A DNA stretch of 64,000 nt from the NCBI GenBank assembly GCA_903994635.1, contig CAJEXQ010000002.1, forward strand, positions 62,001-126,000, read 5' to 3'. The position numbers and the translations under genes are program-made. The notes under the pieces were generated by a model. That model saw only the letters and a list, made by a program, of their open reading frames with translations, made no database searches and was not told the DNA's origin. Every line of letters starts with the position of its first letter. The stretch's first letter is position 1. This document shows, piece after piece, positions 45,739 to 54,310 of the stretch. Source of the DNA: an uncultured Chlorobiaceae bacterium (GTDB lineage Bacteria > Bacteroidota > Chlorobiia > Chlorobiales > Chlorobiaceae).

Positions 45739-46926
45739 ATGATTCGCACGTTGCATATTCAGGGCTTCAAGTCCATCTACTCAGAGACTCTTTCACTGGG
45801 CAGGGTTAACTGCTTCATTGGCGCCAACGGGGTCGGCAAGAGCAACATTCTTGAGGCTCTTGGTGTGCTTGGTGCCGCCTCCAACGGGGTGGTTGATGAT
45901 GAAAGCTTGCTCCGCCGTGGGGTCAGGGCTGGCTTGCCTCGACTTTACAAGAGCTCGTTTGCTTCCAAATCGACACCGCCTCAAATTTTTATTTCTGCTG
46001 AGGGAGAAGCGGGGGTAAACTATCGGGTTTCCCTGCTTAATCCGCTTGATGCACCCGAGCCAGCCTGGTCGTACAAGACGGAATTTTTAACTGATGGTGA
46101 ACAGGAAATTGTTTCCGATGGTGTGCGCAACAGAAAAAACCTCAATCCACAAGCGGGGTTGGCCGCATTGAAGCTGGTTGATCTGGAACCGGCTAATCCG
46201 GCAGCACAGTTGATGCTGCGCTTACAGGAGTTTGCCATTTATTGCCCTAACACCCCGACGTTGCGAGGGGTTGTGCCGGATGTGCAGTCGCGTGCTCCTG
46301 TCGGGCTGAACGGCGGGCAATTGGCTGAAGGGTTCGATGCCTTGCGCAGAAATCTGAGCGATACCGATGGCGATGCAACGGTGGTGCTCGATCAGGTACT
46401 GGAACTCATCGACTGGGTTTCCGACATCCAGGCCACCACCCATGGCACCGCCTTGCTTTCGTCCAAAGTGCCCCGCACCAGGTTGATGCTGAAATTCACT
46501 GACCGTTTTATGAACAAGAGTCGCAATGAGCTGACGGCTTATGATGCCAGTGAAGGGGCTCTTTACGTGATCTTTTGTGCTTTGCTCTGTCTGCTCCCGC
46601 AGGCTCCCCGATTGTTGGCTATTGACAATCTGGATCAGGCACTCAATCCCCGATTGTTGACTCGGCTTACTGCCCGCTTGTCGGGTTGGCTGCGTCACAA
46701 TGGCCCTGATCGGCAATTGCTGTTTACGGCGCATAACCCTGCTGTATTGGATGGTCTGGATTTGAGTGACCCCGAAGTGCGTCTGTTTGCGGTGGAGCGC
46801 AACAGCGATGGAGTGAGCTGTGTCCGACGTATTGAGTTGGCTCCGGAGCTGGTATCTTTGAATCAAGAGTACCCCTTGTCTCGCCTGTGGGTGATGGGGC
46901 ATTTGGGGGCGGTGCCCAATGTCTGA
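45739..46926 (+). CDS. AAA/ABC-type ATPase paired with a TOPRIM protein
   Basis: 395-residue RecF/OLD-like ATPase: IQGFKSIYSETLSLGRVNCF leads to Walker A GANGVGKSN. Further on are the DASEGALYVIFCALLCLLPQ signature helix, Walker B LLAIDNLDQALNP and the H-loop FTAHNPAVLDGL. The frame is open from 45667, but ATG 45736 or 45739 begins the family-like part. It overlaps the TOPRIM gene by 8 nt, indicating a two-component system resembling a split OLD nuclease. No nuclease domain is fused to it. Confidence 0.85.
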   Translation: MIRTLHIQGFKSIYSETLSLGRVNCFIGANGVGKSNILEALGVLGAASNGVVDDESLLRRGVRAGLPRLYKSSFASKSTPPQIFISAEGEAGVNYRVSLLNPLDAPEPAWSYKTEFLTDGEQEIVSDGVRNRKNLNPQAGLAALKLVDLEPANPAAQLMLRLQEFAIYCPNTPTLRGVVPDVQSRAPVGLNGGQLAEGFDALRRNLSDTDGDATVVLDQVLELIDWVSDIQATTHGTALLSSKVPRTRLMLKFTDRFMNKSRNELTAYDASEGALYVIFCALLCLLPQAPRLLAIDNLDQALNPRLLTRLTARLSGWLRHNGPDRQLLFTAHNPAVLDGLDLSDPEVRLFAVERNSDGVSCVRRIELAPELVSLNQEYPLSRLWVMGHLGAVPNV

Positions 46927-47614
46927 CTTGCTGCGCATTGCACTGGTGGCGGAAGGGCCAACTGACTACGAAATTATCCACGCTGCTCTGCGAGCGATCC
47001 TGCCTCGCCCCTTTGTTATGACGCTCCTTCAGCCTGAAGCGACACGCCCCGAAATGGGCGGCGGCTGGTGCGGTGTACGAAAATGGTGCCATGATACCCG
47101 TCTGCGTTGTACCTCCGTGCATGGTGCCGATATCACCCTGACGGGCTTTGATTTGCTTGTCATTCATCTGGATCTTGATGTGGCAGCTCTGTCATACGCC
47201 GACTGCGGCACTGAGGTTGAATCTATGGCACGTGACTGGAACTGGATTACTCTGCCTTGTCAGCAACCCTGTCCACCGATCAGTGCAACCCGCGACCATA
47301 TTGAGTCGGCACTCAAGAGTTGGCTCGGTGGGGAGGTGCCCATGCACAGAACCCAGTATTGCCTGCCCGCCCAATCTTCGGGAACCTGGCTTGCCGCTGC
47401 TATTTTACCCTCTGGACATGCGCTTTTGGCAAGTGTTGAATGCGATACCAGCGTGGAGAAGGGGCTGGCACAGCTTCCGAAGAAAGAGCGCATCAAAAAA
47501 TCAGTTCTGGAATATCGCAAATATGCTCCAGACATCACCACTCAATGGCAGAAGGTCAAGCAGATTTGCACTCAGGCGGAGAGATTTGAGCAAACCGTAC
47601 TGGCGATAATTTGA
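46919..47614 (+). CDS. TOPRIM-like (DUF4276-type) protein, partner of the ATPase
   Basis: 231-residue protein with TOPRIM hallmarks: E12-G-P-T-D16 after the first strand and D85-x-D87 in LLVIHLDLD. Such domains bind magnesium and cut or process nucleic acid. Closest to the DUF4276 style of small proteins that pair with ABC-type ATPases. Several Cys and His residues in the middle may bind metal. The ATG overlaps the end of the ATPase gene. Probable antiphage nuclease, by analogy to OLD and PARIS-like pairs; not proven. Confidence 0.78.
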   Translation: MSDLLRIALVAEGPTDYEIIHAALRAILPRPFVMTLLQPEATRPEMGGGWCGVRKWCHDTRLRCTSVHGADITLTGFDLLVIHLDLDVAALSYADCGTEVESMARDWNWITLPCQQPCPPISATRDHIESALKSWLGGEVPMHRTQYCLPAQSSGTWLAAAILPSGHALLASVECDTSVEKGLAQLPKKERIKKSVLEYRKYAPDITTQWQKVKQICTQAERFEQTVLAII

Positions 47615-47736
47615 ATTGAGCAGGCCCGGATTTTCGATAAAAACCGGATCGCATCGGTATAACCCAGCTCTTTAAAAAGAATTTCTGTCACTTTTCTGAT
47701 AAGCTCCTTATCTGGCATCATTTTTGTCAAGCTCAT
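47572..47736 (-). CDS. Small remnant ORF next to the second TA block
   Basis: 54 residues on the minus strand, start ATG 47736 with AGAGGA upstream. MMPDKELIRKVTEILFKELG and DAIRFLSKIR look like the N-terminus of a small TA-associated protein; the rest is antisense to the TOPRIM gene, so the true C-terminus was lost. In front of it (47737-47818) an open stretch ending ATGA encodes MTLIEAAIWVGNPVAFCEKE, apparently the tail of another gene cut off by the TA block. Confidence 0.45.
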   Translation of the reverse strand: MSLTKMMPDKELIRKVTEILFKELGYTDAIRFLSKIRACSIQIIASTVCSNLSA

Positions 47737-47815
47737 AGTAATTCCTCTTTTTCACAAAATGCAACCGGATTTCCAACCCAAATCGCCGCTTCAATCAGTG
47801 TCATGCCGGTAGACT

Positions 47816-48223
47816 TTATTCCCAGGGATCAAGAAGTGTTGCGCCAGAACCGCTCATGTCGGCTGTGTTTCGGGTAACCACGATCAACCCGTTTGTTATG
47901 GCCGTCGCAGCAATGAGTGCATCAACGACGGGGAGTGAACGCATTGTGCCCCAACAACGTGCAACTTCAGTGGTGATGCCAAAAATCCGGCTATTGAACC
48001 GTTCCATTAATTCATCAGCAAGCCACGCCTGCAATTGCATTTTTTTCCTCCCCTCCACCAGCTTTGCAATTCCTTTTTCAATTTCACCAAGCGTGATGAC
48101 ACTCAGGTACAGGTTCTGTTCCTCCTGACCATCAATCCACGCCATAACTTTTGGTGACGGCTCCGCTCTGATCAGTTCAGAGATCACGCAGGTATCCAGC
48201 AGGTACTCTCCCCCTGACTTCAC
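47816..48223 (-). CDS. VapC-like PIN-domain toxin, copy 2
   Basis: 135-residue second copy of the PIN toxin at 24715. It ends DPWE and lacks the eight extra residues of copy 1 because flanking DNA brings an immediate TAA. About nine substitutions separate the two, including E/A, S/C and N/S changes away from the acidic metal-binding residues, which are all kept. It is therefore probably functional. Confidence 0.92.
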   Translation of the reverse strand: MKSGGEYLLDTCVISELIRAEPSPKVMAWIDGQEEQNLYLSVITLGEIEKGIAKLVEGRKKMQLQAWLADELMERFNSRIFGITTEVARCWGTMRSLPVVDALIAATAITNGLIVVTRNTADMSGSGATLLDPWE

Positions 48224-48480
48224 AGAATCACCTCACTTCTACCAAGATCTTTTGATCGTTTAAGGTCTATCCCTGAATTTCGGAGCGGTGAGTTATGAAA
48301 AAAACTTGAGAGGGGCTCACACGGCTTGCGAACATTCATAGCCTTGTTGTATTCGTCAAAAGAGATAACCACTGCAGAAGGCTTGCCATGCAGGGTAATA
48401 GCCTGTGGCCCCTCGTTGAGGGCGTTGCGGACCACTTCGCTCAAATGATTTTTTGCATGTTGCAGTTGCCATGTTTTCAT
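48220..48480 (-). CDS. Phd/YefM-family antitoxin, copy 2
   Basis: 86-residue antitoxin for the adjacent PIN toxin, differing from copy 1 at three positions, all in the C-terminal toxin-binding tail (D/C, E/D and P/L). Changes concentrated in the toxin-contacting half, together with changes in VapC, could reduce cross-talk between the two copies. Confidence 0.92.
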   Translation of the reverse strand: MKTWQLQHAKNHLSEVVRNALNEGPQAITLHGKPSAVVISFDEYNKAMNVRKPCEPLSSFFHNSPLRNSGIDLKRSKDLGRSEVIL

Positions 48481-48745
48481 CCTCTTCTCCCCATAGGTTA
48501 TAGTCTGATCGTTCTGGCTATTATAGACAGAATATAGGAAACTGGCAGGTTCTTGACAATACTTTTCCCCTTTCCTGCATTGAAGCAGAAATGGATCGCC
48601 GGTGAAAGCGCCGGGGCGGATTCTTGAACTGCTTGTGGCAAGCTCTGATCTGAAACTGGCTGAGACTGGATGCTCGAACTTTTCGACGTTGATAATTTGC
48701 TCTATTCCTTTTGGTATTTTGTTTGCATTATGCTAACATCTTGTC

Positions 48746-49003
48746 ATGTATAAAATAATCTTTGCCAAAGAAGCTCAAAAAGCGCTGTTACAATTGCCCA
48801 AAAATACGGCGCTACTGGTACGAAAGAAATTGGAGCAGTTAGCAATTGATCCTTATGCACCAATGATGAACGCGAAAAAGTTGCAAAACCGTTTGGGCTA
48901 TCGGTTACGTATAGGGGATTGGCGAGTGATTTACGAAATACAAAATAATGAGTTAGTTGTTTTTGTCTTAAAAATAGCGCAACGCAAAGAGGTTTACCGA
49001 TGA
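48746..49003 (+). CDS. RelE/ParE-family toxin, copy 2
   Basis: 85 residues, identical in protein sequence to the toxin at 25669. With identical proteins, either copy of the Xre antitoxin should neutralise either toxin. Overlaps the antitoxin gene by 4 nt. Confidence 0.92.
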   Translation: MYKIIFAKEAQKALLQLPKNTALLVRKKLEQLAIDPYAPMMNAKKLQNRLGYRLRIGDWRVIYEIQNNELVVFVLKIAQRKEVYR

Positions 49004-49392
49004 ATGCACCTGTACAAGTAATCGAACGCGATGGTAAGCCGGAATGGGCAGTATTGCCCTATGACGCATACGTCCAACTTGTTGAAGAATCGGAAATGTT
49101 GCAGGATGTACGTGATTATGATGCGGTAAAAACTGCAATTAAGCAAGGCAAAGAGGAGCTTGTTCCCGGTGAAGTTACTTTTGCTTTGCTTGATGGTGAA
49201 AATCCGGTTAAAGTTTGGCGTGAATATCGCGGTCTGACTCAACAGCAATTAGCTGAGGTGGCTGGGATAAGTACACCATATTTGTCGCAAATCGAAACTG
49301 GAAAACGGACTGGAACGACGGAAGTCTTATTGGCTGTTGCCAAAGCGCTGAGCGTTACGCTGGATGATATTGTCTTTCAGGTTGAGAAGTGA
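49000..49392 (+). CDS. Xre-family antitoxin with Phd-like N-terminus, copy 2
   Basis: 130 residues, one substitution (S for N near residue 121) relative to the gene at 25923. After it, 49398-49555 holds a short open tail encoding QYIREEGGFSAIAERLELPG and a stop, the relic of another small gene. Confidence 0.92.
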   Translation: MNAPVQVIERDGKPEWAVLPYDAYVQLVEESEMLQDVRDYDAVKTAIKQGKEELVPGEVTFALLDGENPVKVWREYRGLTQQQLAEVAGISTPYLSQIETGKRTGTTEVLLAVAKALSVTLDDIVFQVEK

Positions 49393-49558
49393 AACGGTGA
49401 TGCTGTCGCGAAATCCGGGAGCGCGTTATAAGCTGTGATGGAGTGAGACAAAATCAATATATTCGTGAGGAGGGGGGTTTCTCGGCTATTGCAGAGCGAC
49501 TTGAGCTGCCAGGTTGAGGGTGTAGAGAAAAAATGGGGAGCAGAACCACTATAGCATG

Positions 49559-49954
49559 ATGACAGAGAGTATCGAAACACAGCTCAGCCAAGTGCTTGGA
49601 CGGCATCAGGCAATTCGTCTTGCGTTGTTGTTTGGCTCGCTGGCTAAAGGCACAGCTCGTTTTGACAGTGACCTTGATCTTGCAGTCGGCGCCGATCATC
49701 CGCTTGACGTTGATGATACCATCGAACTTATTTCTGACTTGGCAAAAGCAACAGGACGCCCTGTTGACTTGATTGATTTGTCCACTGTTGGTGAACCCTT
49801 GCTGGGTCAGATCATCGCCGGAGGAAGACGAATAGTTGGCAGTGATACGCTTTATGCTGAGTTGGTGCTCAAACATCTTTATAACCAGGAGGATTTTGTG
49901 CCCTATCAGCGAAGAATTTTGAAGGAGAGGAAAGAGGCATGGATTGGCCGTTGA
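49559..49954 (+). CDS. mntA: MntA-like nucleotidyltransferase antitoxin
   Basis: 131-residue minimal nucleotidyltransferase with the motif GSLAKGTARFDSDLDLAV (GS-x10-D-x-D). In characterised pairs this protein AMPylates the HEPN toxin and so inactivates it. ATG 49556 or 49559 may be the start; neither has a strong ribosome site. It overlaps the HEPN gene by 16 nt. Confidence 0.9.
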   Translation: MTESIETQLSQVLGRHQAIRLALLFGSLAKGTARFDSDLDLAVGADHPLDVDDTIELISDLAKATGRPVDLIDLSTVGEPLLGQIIAGGRRIVGSDTLYAELVLKHLYNQEDFVPYQRRILKERKEAWIGR

Positions 49955-50358
49955 TTGAACAGAAGCTTGAGTCTTTGCGTCGCTCAATTCAAAGGGTTAA
50001 AGAGAAATGCCCCAAAAGTGCCGCAGCACTTGGTAACGATTACGATGCGCAGGATATTCTCTCCCTTAACCTTACTCGTGCTGTTCAGATGTGTGTTGAT
50101 ATTGGGACACACCTTGTTGCCCGCAGTGAGTTTCCCCCTCCCGCGACCATGGGAAAAACGTTTGATATTTTATGTGAAGCCGGAATAATCACTGCAGATT
50201 TGGCGGATCGCCTGAAAAAGGACGTAGGATTTCGTAACCTCGCGGTTCATAACTATGAGTCTATCAACTGGGCAATCGTTTTTGCCATTGCCACCGCACA
50301 CCTTCAGGATTTTGAAGAGTTTGCCAAAGCTGTTGCGCGACTGAACGACACTCAATAG
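49939..50358 (+). CDS. hepT: HepT-like HEPN toxin
   Basis: 139-residue helical HEPN protein. RNLAVHNY contains both the R-x4-H ribonuclease site and the H-x-Y tyrosine that MntA-type antitoxins modify. Full length. With mntA it forms the last TA module before core genes resume. Confidence 0.9.
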   Translation: MDWPLIEQKLESLRRSIQRVKEKCPKSAAALGNDYDAQDILSLNLTRAVQMCVDIGTHLVARSEFPPPATMGKTFDILCEAGIITADLADRLKKDVGFRNLAVHNYESINWAIVFAIATAHLQDFEEFAKAVARLNDTQ

Positions 50359-50498
50359 TGCTTTAACCCCTTTTCAACCTCGTTTGTGATTAATCGCTTG
50401 AGTATAATTCATTGCGATAAGTATGCAGATTGAATTTCTGAGTTTCAGTTTACATACTTATTGGGACAAGGCAAACAAGTTGATTCTCATTGTTGACG

Positions 50499-51542
50499 TT
50501 ATGCAGAGGCCACGATATCCCTGATTTTCTCCAGCGCAAGCTCCATATCTTCGGGCAATGGGGCGGTAAACGAGAGTTGTTCACGGCTGGTGGGCTGCTG
50601 AAAAGAGAGGGTTTCGGCGTGCAGTGCCTGGCGCGGCAGCAGTTCAAGCAGGTTGCGGACGAAGCCCTCGCTTTTGCTGAAGGGGAGTGTGCGCAGGGAG
50701 GCGCCTCCGTATGTTTCGTCTCCGAGGATCTGGTGGCCAAGGTGTTGGAGGTGTGCCCTTATCTGGTGGGTGCGCCCGGTATGCAAAGTGAGCGAGAGCA
50801 GGGAAAACCAGTGGAGGTTTTCGGTGATGCTGTAGTCGGTAATGGCCGTTTTTCCATCCTTTCCTTCGTAGGGGAAATTTGCCATCACCTTCCGGTCTCT
50901 TTTCGACCGTCCAATATTGGTTGTAATGGTGCCTGAGGGAGGGGTGGGAACTCCCCACACCATTGCCTTGTATATTTTTATAACTTTGCGATCGGCGAAC
51001 TGGCGGGCAAGACGGTGGAGAGCCACGGGATTTTTTGCGACGATGATCAGCCCTGAGGTGTTCTTGTCGAGCCGGTGTACAATGCCGGGGCGCAGTTCAG
51101 ACTTGTCGAGTTCTTCTGCATCCTTGCCGATGTGGTGCAGAATGGCGTTGGCGAGCGTTCCCGTCCAGTTGCCGAATGCCGGATGGACAACCATACCCGG
51201 TTTTTTGTTGATGACCATCAGATCATCATCCTCATATATGATGTTAATCGGAATATCTTCAGGGGCCAGTTCCGGGGCGGGGGGGCGAAGAAAAGTCATC
51301 TGAATGAGATCGCATGATTTGATGCGGTAATTCGATTTGATGATTTTTTCATTGACCAGCACCCGTCCCTCCTCAATGGCCTCCTGCACCTTGTTGCGTG
51401 TGGCGTTTTCCACCTGGCGTGTCAGGTATTGGTCAATACGCATCGGGGTCTGCACGCGGCTGACCTGAAGGGTGAGTTTTTTTGGTTCAAGAGGAGTCTC
51501 TTCCACCGATTCCGATTCGTTTTTTATCAACTGTTTTTGCAT
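50499..51542 (-). CDS. rluD: 23S rRNA pseudouridine synthase, RluA/RluD family
   Basis: 347-residue RNA-modifying enzyme. An N-terminal S4 domain (RIDQYLTRQVENATRNKVQE) is followed by the catalytic motif RPGIVHRLDKNTSGL with the essential Asp, and by the RTHQIRAHLQHLGHQI block. Family members make pseudouridines in helix 69 of 23S rRNA. The exact target (RluD or a paralogue) is inferred. ATG 51542 or 51554 are the plausible starts; the frame is open to 51623. Divergent from lpd. Confidence 0.9.
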   Translation of the reverse strand: MQKQLIKNESESVEETPLEPKKLTLQVSRVQTPMRIDQYLTRQVENATRNKVQEAIEEGRVLVNEKIIKSNYRIKSCDLIQMTFLRPPAPELAPEDIPINIIYEDDDLMVINKKPGMVVHPAFGNWTGTLANAILHHIGKDAEELDKSELRPGIVHRLDKNTSGLIIVAKNPVALHRLARQFADRKVIKIYKAMVWGVPTPPSGTITTNIGRSKRDRKVMANFPYEGKDGKTAITDYSITENLHWFSLLSLTLHTGRTHQIRAHLQHLGHQILGDETYGGASLRTLPFSKSEGFVRNLLELLPRQALHAETLSFQQPTSREQLSFTAPLPEDMELALEKIRDIVASA

Positions 51543-51612
51543 TTTCCAAAACATGAACACTACCGCCAGAACACTTGCGGAGTCAGTATAACAAAACCAT
51601 ACCATATCTGCT

Positions 51613-53025
51613 ATGCTTTCCACGCAACACTCCTCCGATCTCCCTGCTCGCTCCGTTGATCTTGCTATTATTGGCTCTGGCCCGGGTGGCTATGAGGCTG
51701 CGCTTCGGGCTGCCAAAGCGGGAATGAAGGTTTGCCTTATTGAAAAAGGGGCGTTGGGCGGAGTTTGCGTGAACTGGGGCTGTATTCCAACAAAAGCTCT
51801 TTTGAAGAGTGCGGAGCTGTTTGATCTGGTTAAAAAAGCGGGAAGCTTTGGTCTCAAGGTGGAGTCGAGCGGGATAGACTTGGCGGAAGCGGTCAAGCGC
51901 AGCCGCAATGTGGCGCTGAAACTTTCGAAAGGGATTGGTTTCATGTTGCGCCGTGCAGGAGTTGATGTTATCCAGGGCGAGGCTCTCTTTACCAGCGCTC
52001 ATGATCTCGATGTTGTTCGTGACGGAGTTCGAGTGGAAACCGTTGCGGCCAACTCTATTATTATTGCTTCTGGTGCTCGCTCTCGCCAATTGCCCGGGAT
52101 GGAGCCTGACGGAAAACGCATTATTACCAGCAGGGAGGCGCTTGCCCTCAAGTCGCTTCCTCAGTCGATGATTGTGGTTGGTGGCGGCGCTATCGGCGTT
52201 GAAATGGCCTGGTTTTATGCCATGGCCGGGACATCGGTCACCCTGGTTGAGCTGATGCCACGACTGTTGCCGCTTGAAGATGCTGAAATTTCGGATGGCT
52301 TGAAGCGTTCGTTTCAGAAAGCGGGGATTACGGTTGTTACCGGTGCAAAGCTTGAGAGTGTTGTTGTGGGGGGAAAGGTGAGCGCTACGCTGGTGGTTGA
52401 GGGAGAAGAGTCGCAACCGGTCAGTGGGGACTATCTTCTTGTTGCTGTAGGTGTGACGGGTAACAGTGACGGGCTTGGCCTGGAGCGTGCTGGTGTCGAG
52501 GTCGAACGTGGTTTTATTGTGACAGACCCCTTTTGCCGAACCTCGGTCAACCATATTTTTGCCATTGGTGATGTTCGTGGTGGTATGCTGCTTGCCCACA
52601 AGGCATCGGCTGAAGCCACCATTGCTGTTGAGAGCATTGCAGGCAACACTCCAGCGCTCCTTGATGAGAGCATGATTCCCCGGTGCGTCTATTCTGAGCC
52701 TTCTGTTGCAAGTGTCGGTTTGAGTGAGGAGCAGGCGATTGCGCAGGGTTATAAGGTAACGGTGGGGCGCTCCATGTTTGCTGCGTCAGGCAAGGCAAAT
52801 GCTTATGGTTCTCTTGAGGGGTTGGTGAAGCTGGTGTTCAATGCCGTTGATGGACGACTGCTTGGCGCTCACATTCTCGGGCATGGAGCGGTTGAACTGA
52901 TTGGAGAATTGACGCTGGCACGCAGGCTTGAGGTTACTGCTGAACTGCTGGCCGGGACGGTACACGCCCATCCAACCCTCTCTGAAAGTATAAAAGAGGC
53001 CGCAGAAAATGCTCTTCAGAAGTAA
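51613..53025 (+). CDS. lpd: Dihydrolipoyl dehydrogenase
   Basis: 470-residue flavoprotein that reoxidises lipoamide with NAD. The FAD site is IIGSGPGGYEAA, the redox-active disulfide is C52/C57 in GGVCVNWGCIPTK, the NAD site is VVGGGAIGVEMA, and the His-Glu pair is H453/E458 in HAHPTLSE. In green sulfur bacteria, which use ferredoxin-dependent oxoacid enzymes, it probably serves the glycine cleavage system; that is inference. Confidence 0.94.
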   Translation: MLSTQHSSDLPARSVDLAIIGSGPGGYEAALRAAKAGMKVCLIEKGALGGVCVNWGCIPTKALLKSAELFDLVKKAGSFGLKVESSGIDLAEAVKRSRNVALKLSKGIGFMLRRAGVDVIQGEALFTSAHDLDVVRDGVRVETVAANSIIIASGARSRQLPGMEPDGKRIITSREALALKSLPQSMIVVGGGAIGVEMAWFYAMAGTSVTLVELMPRLLPLEDAEISDGLKRSFQKAGITVVTGAKLESVVVGGKVSATLVVEGEESQPVSGDYLLVAVGVTGNSDGLGLERAGVEVERGFIVTDPFCRTSVNHIFAIGDVRGGMLLAHKASAEATIAVESIAGNTPALLDESMIPRCVYSEPSVASVGLSEEQAIAQGYKVTVGRSMFAASGKANAYGSLEGLVKLVFNAVDGRLLGAHILGHGAVELIGELTLARRLEVTAELLAGTVHAHPTLSESIKEAAENALQK

Positions 53026-53053
53026 CTTTTTGAAAACCATTTTCTATTGTCTC

Positions 53054-53082
53054 TTCAAAAGCCTAAATTAGGCGTCTATAAA
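53054..53082 (+). promoter_or_regulatory. Candidate bchI promoter with palindrome in the spacer
   Basis: TTCAAA and TATAAA lie 17 nt apart, 74 nt before the bchI start. The spacer holds the perfect palindrome GCCTAAATTAGGC (53061-53073), a possible operator for control of magnesium-chelatase expression. Confidence 0.4.
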
Positions 53083-53155
53083 TTAGTTCACTAAACAGTA
53101 AGCCTTTTCCGGTGAATGAGTTCACGGGGTGGAGGTATCAACCAAACGACCAATT

Positions 53156-54310
53156 ATGACTCAGACTGAACCAGTTGCAAAAAAGAGTGCTGCAAAAAAA
53201 ACGGTTGCGGCAAAGGCGAAGGCGGAATCAGAAGTGAAGTCAGTGAAGCCATCTTCAAAAAAGAAGTCTGGCTGGGCGTTTCCTTTTACAGCAATTGTTG
53301 GTCAGGAGGAGATGAAACTCAGTCTGATTCTCAATATTATAGACCCGAAAATTGGCGGTGTGCTGGTAATGGGCCACAGGGGAACAGGAAAAAGTACCAT
53401 TGTCAGGGCGCTTGCTGAAGTACTTCCCTTTATTGATAGAGTTGAGGGCGATACCTATAACCGTACTCTTGAGCAGTATATCGAAGGTGAAGAGGGTAAA
53501 AAGGGACGCAAGAGCATTGATCCGGCATCTCTCAGTATCGAAAAAATTCCTATTCCGGTTGTTGATCTTCCCCTTGGCGCTACTGAAGATCGTGTTTGCG
53601 GTACTATTGATATCGAACAGGCGCTCACCAGCGGTGTGAAAGCGTTTGAGCCCGGCCTTCTTGCCCAGGCGAACCGCGGATTCCTCTATATTGACGAGGT
53701 AAACCTGCTCGACGATCACCTTGTCGATGTTCTGCTTGATGTGGCCGCAAGTGGTCAGAATGTGGTTGAACGTGAAGGTATCAGTATTCGCCACCCTGCC
53801 CGCTTTGTGCTTGTCGGCTCGGGTAACCCTGAGGAGGGTGAGCTTCGCCCACAGCTTCTTGACCGTTTTGGCCTTCATGCCCGAATTATCACCATTCTGG
53901 AAGTTGAAAAAAGAGTTGATATCGTCAAACGCCGCCGTGAGTTCGATGAAGCTCCTGAGTCTTTTATGAAAAAATACAGCCATGATCAGCAGAAGCTGCA
54001 GAAGAAGATCCAGACTGCTAAAGAGTTGTTGCCGAAAGTTACCATGACTGATGAAGTTCTGACCGATATTGCAAAGCTCTGCATGAATCTTGGTATTGAT
54101 GGTCACCGCGGCGAACTTACCATTGCCCGTACCGCTTTTGCCCATGCTGCTTTTCTTGGTGAAACAGTTGTTACCATGAAGCATGTCAAGGAGGTTGCTT
54201 CTCTCTGTCTGCGCCACCGTCTGCGCAAGGATCCTCTTGAGACCCTTGATGCGGGTGAAAAAATTGATCGTGAACTTGCTAAACTTCTCGGAGAAGCGGA
54301 AGCCGTATAA
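53156..54310 (+). CDS. bchI: Magnesium chelatase subunit BchI
   Basis: 384-residue AAA+ ATPase of magnesium chelatase, which inserts Mg into protoporphyrin IX at the entry to bacteriochlorophyll synthesis. Walker A GHRGTGKST is at residues 73-81; Walker B is FLYIDEVNLL. The first 40 residues are a Lys/Ala/Ser-rich extension not needed for the core. ATG 53156 has no good ribosome site; a GTG at 53129 is an in-frame alternative. The stop codon overlaps the bchD start by one base. Confidence 0.96.
   Translation: MTQTEPVAKKSAAKKTVAAKAKAESEVKSVKPSSKKKSGWAFPFTAIVGQEEMKLSLILNIIDPKIGGVLVMGHRGTGKSTIVRALAEVLPFIDRVEGDTYNRTLEQYIEGEEGKKGRKSIDPASLSIEKIPIPVVDLPLGATEDRVCGTIDIEQALTSGVKAFEPGLLAQANRGFLYIDEVNLLDDHLVDVLLDVAASGQNVVEREGISIRHPARFVLVGSGNPEEGELRPQLLDRFGLHARIITILEVEKRVDIVKRRREFDEAPESFMKKYSHDQQKLQKKIQTAKELLPKVTMTDEVLTDIAKLCMNLGIDGHRGELTIARTAFAHAAFLGETVVTMKHVKEVASLCLRHRLRKDPLETLDAGEKIDRELAKLLGEAEAV

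Larger units (their letters stand above)
47819..49397. repeat. Duplicated 1.58-kb toxin-antitoxin block, copy B
   Basis: Second copy of 24742-26320. The left border cuts a small minus-strand gene, and the right border lies 10 bp past the Xre stop codon, exactly as in copy A. It therefore moved or was copied as a unit. Confidence 0.95.

Noticed and set aside
53255-54217. 320-codon minus-strand ORF opposite bchI
   Set aside because: Long only because bchI codon use avoids stops on the other strand; no protein features.
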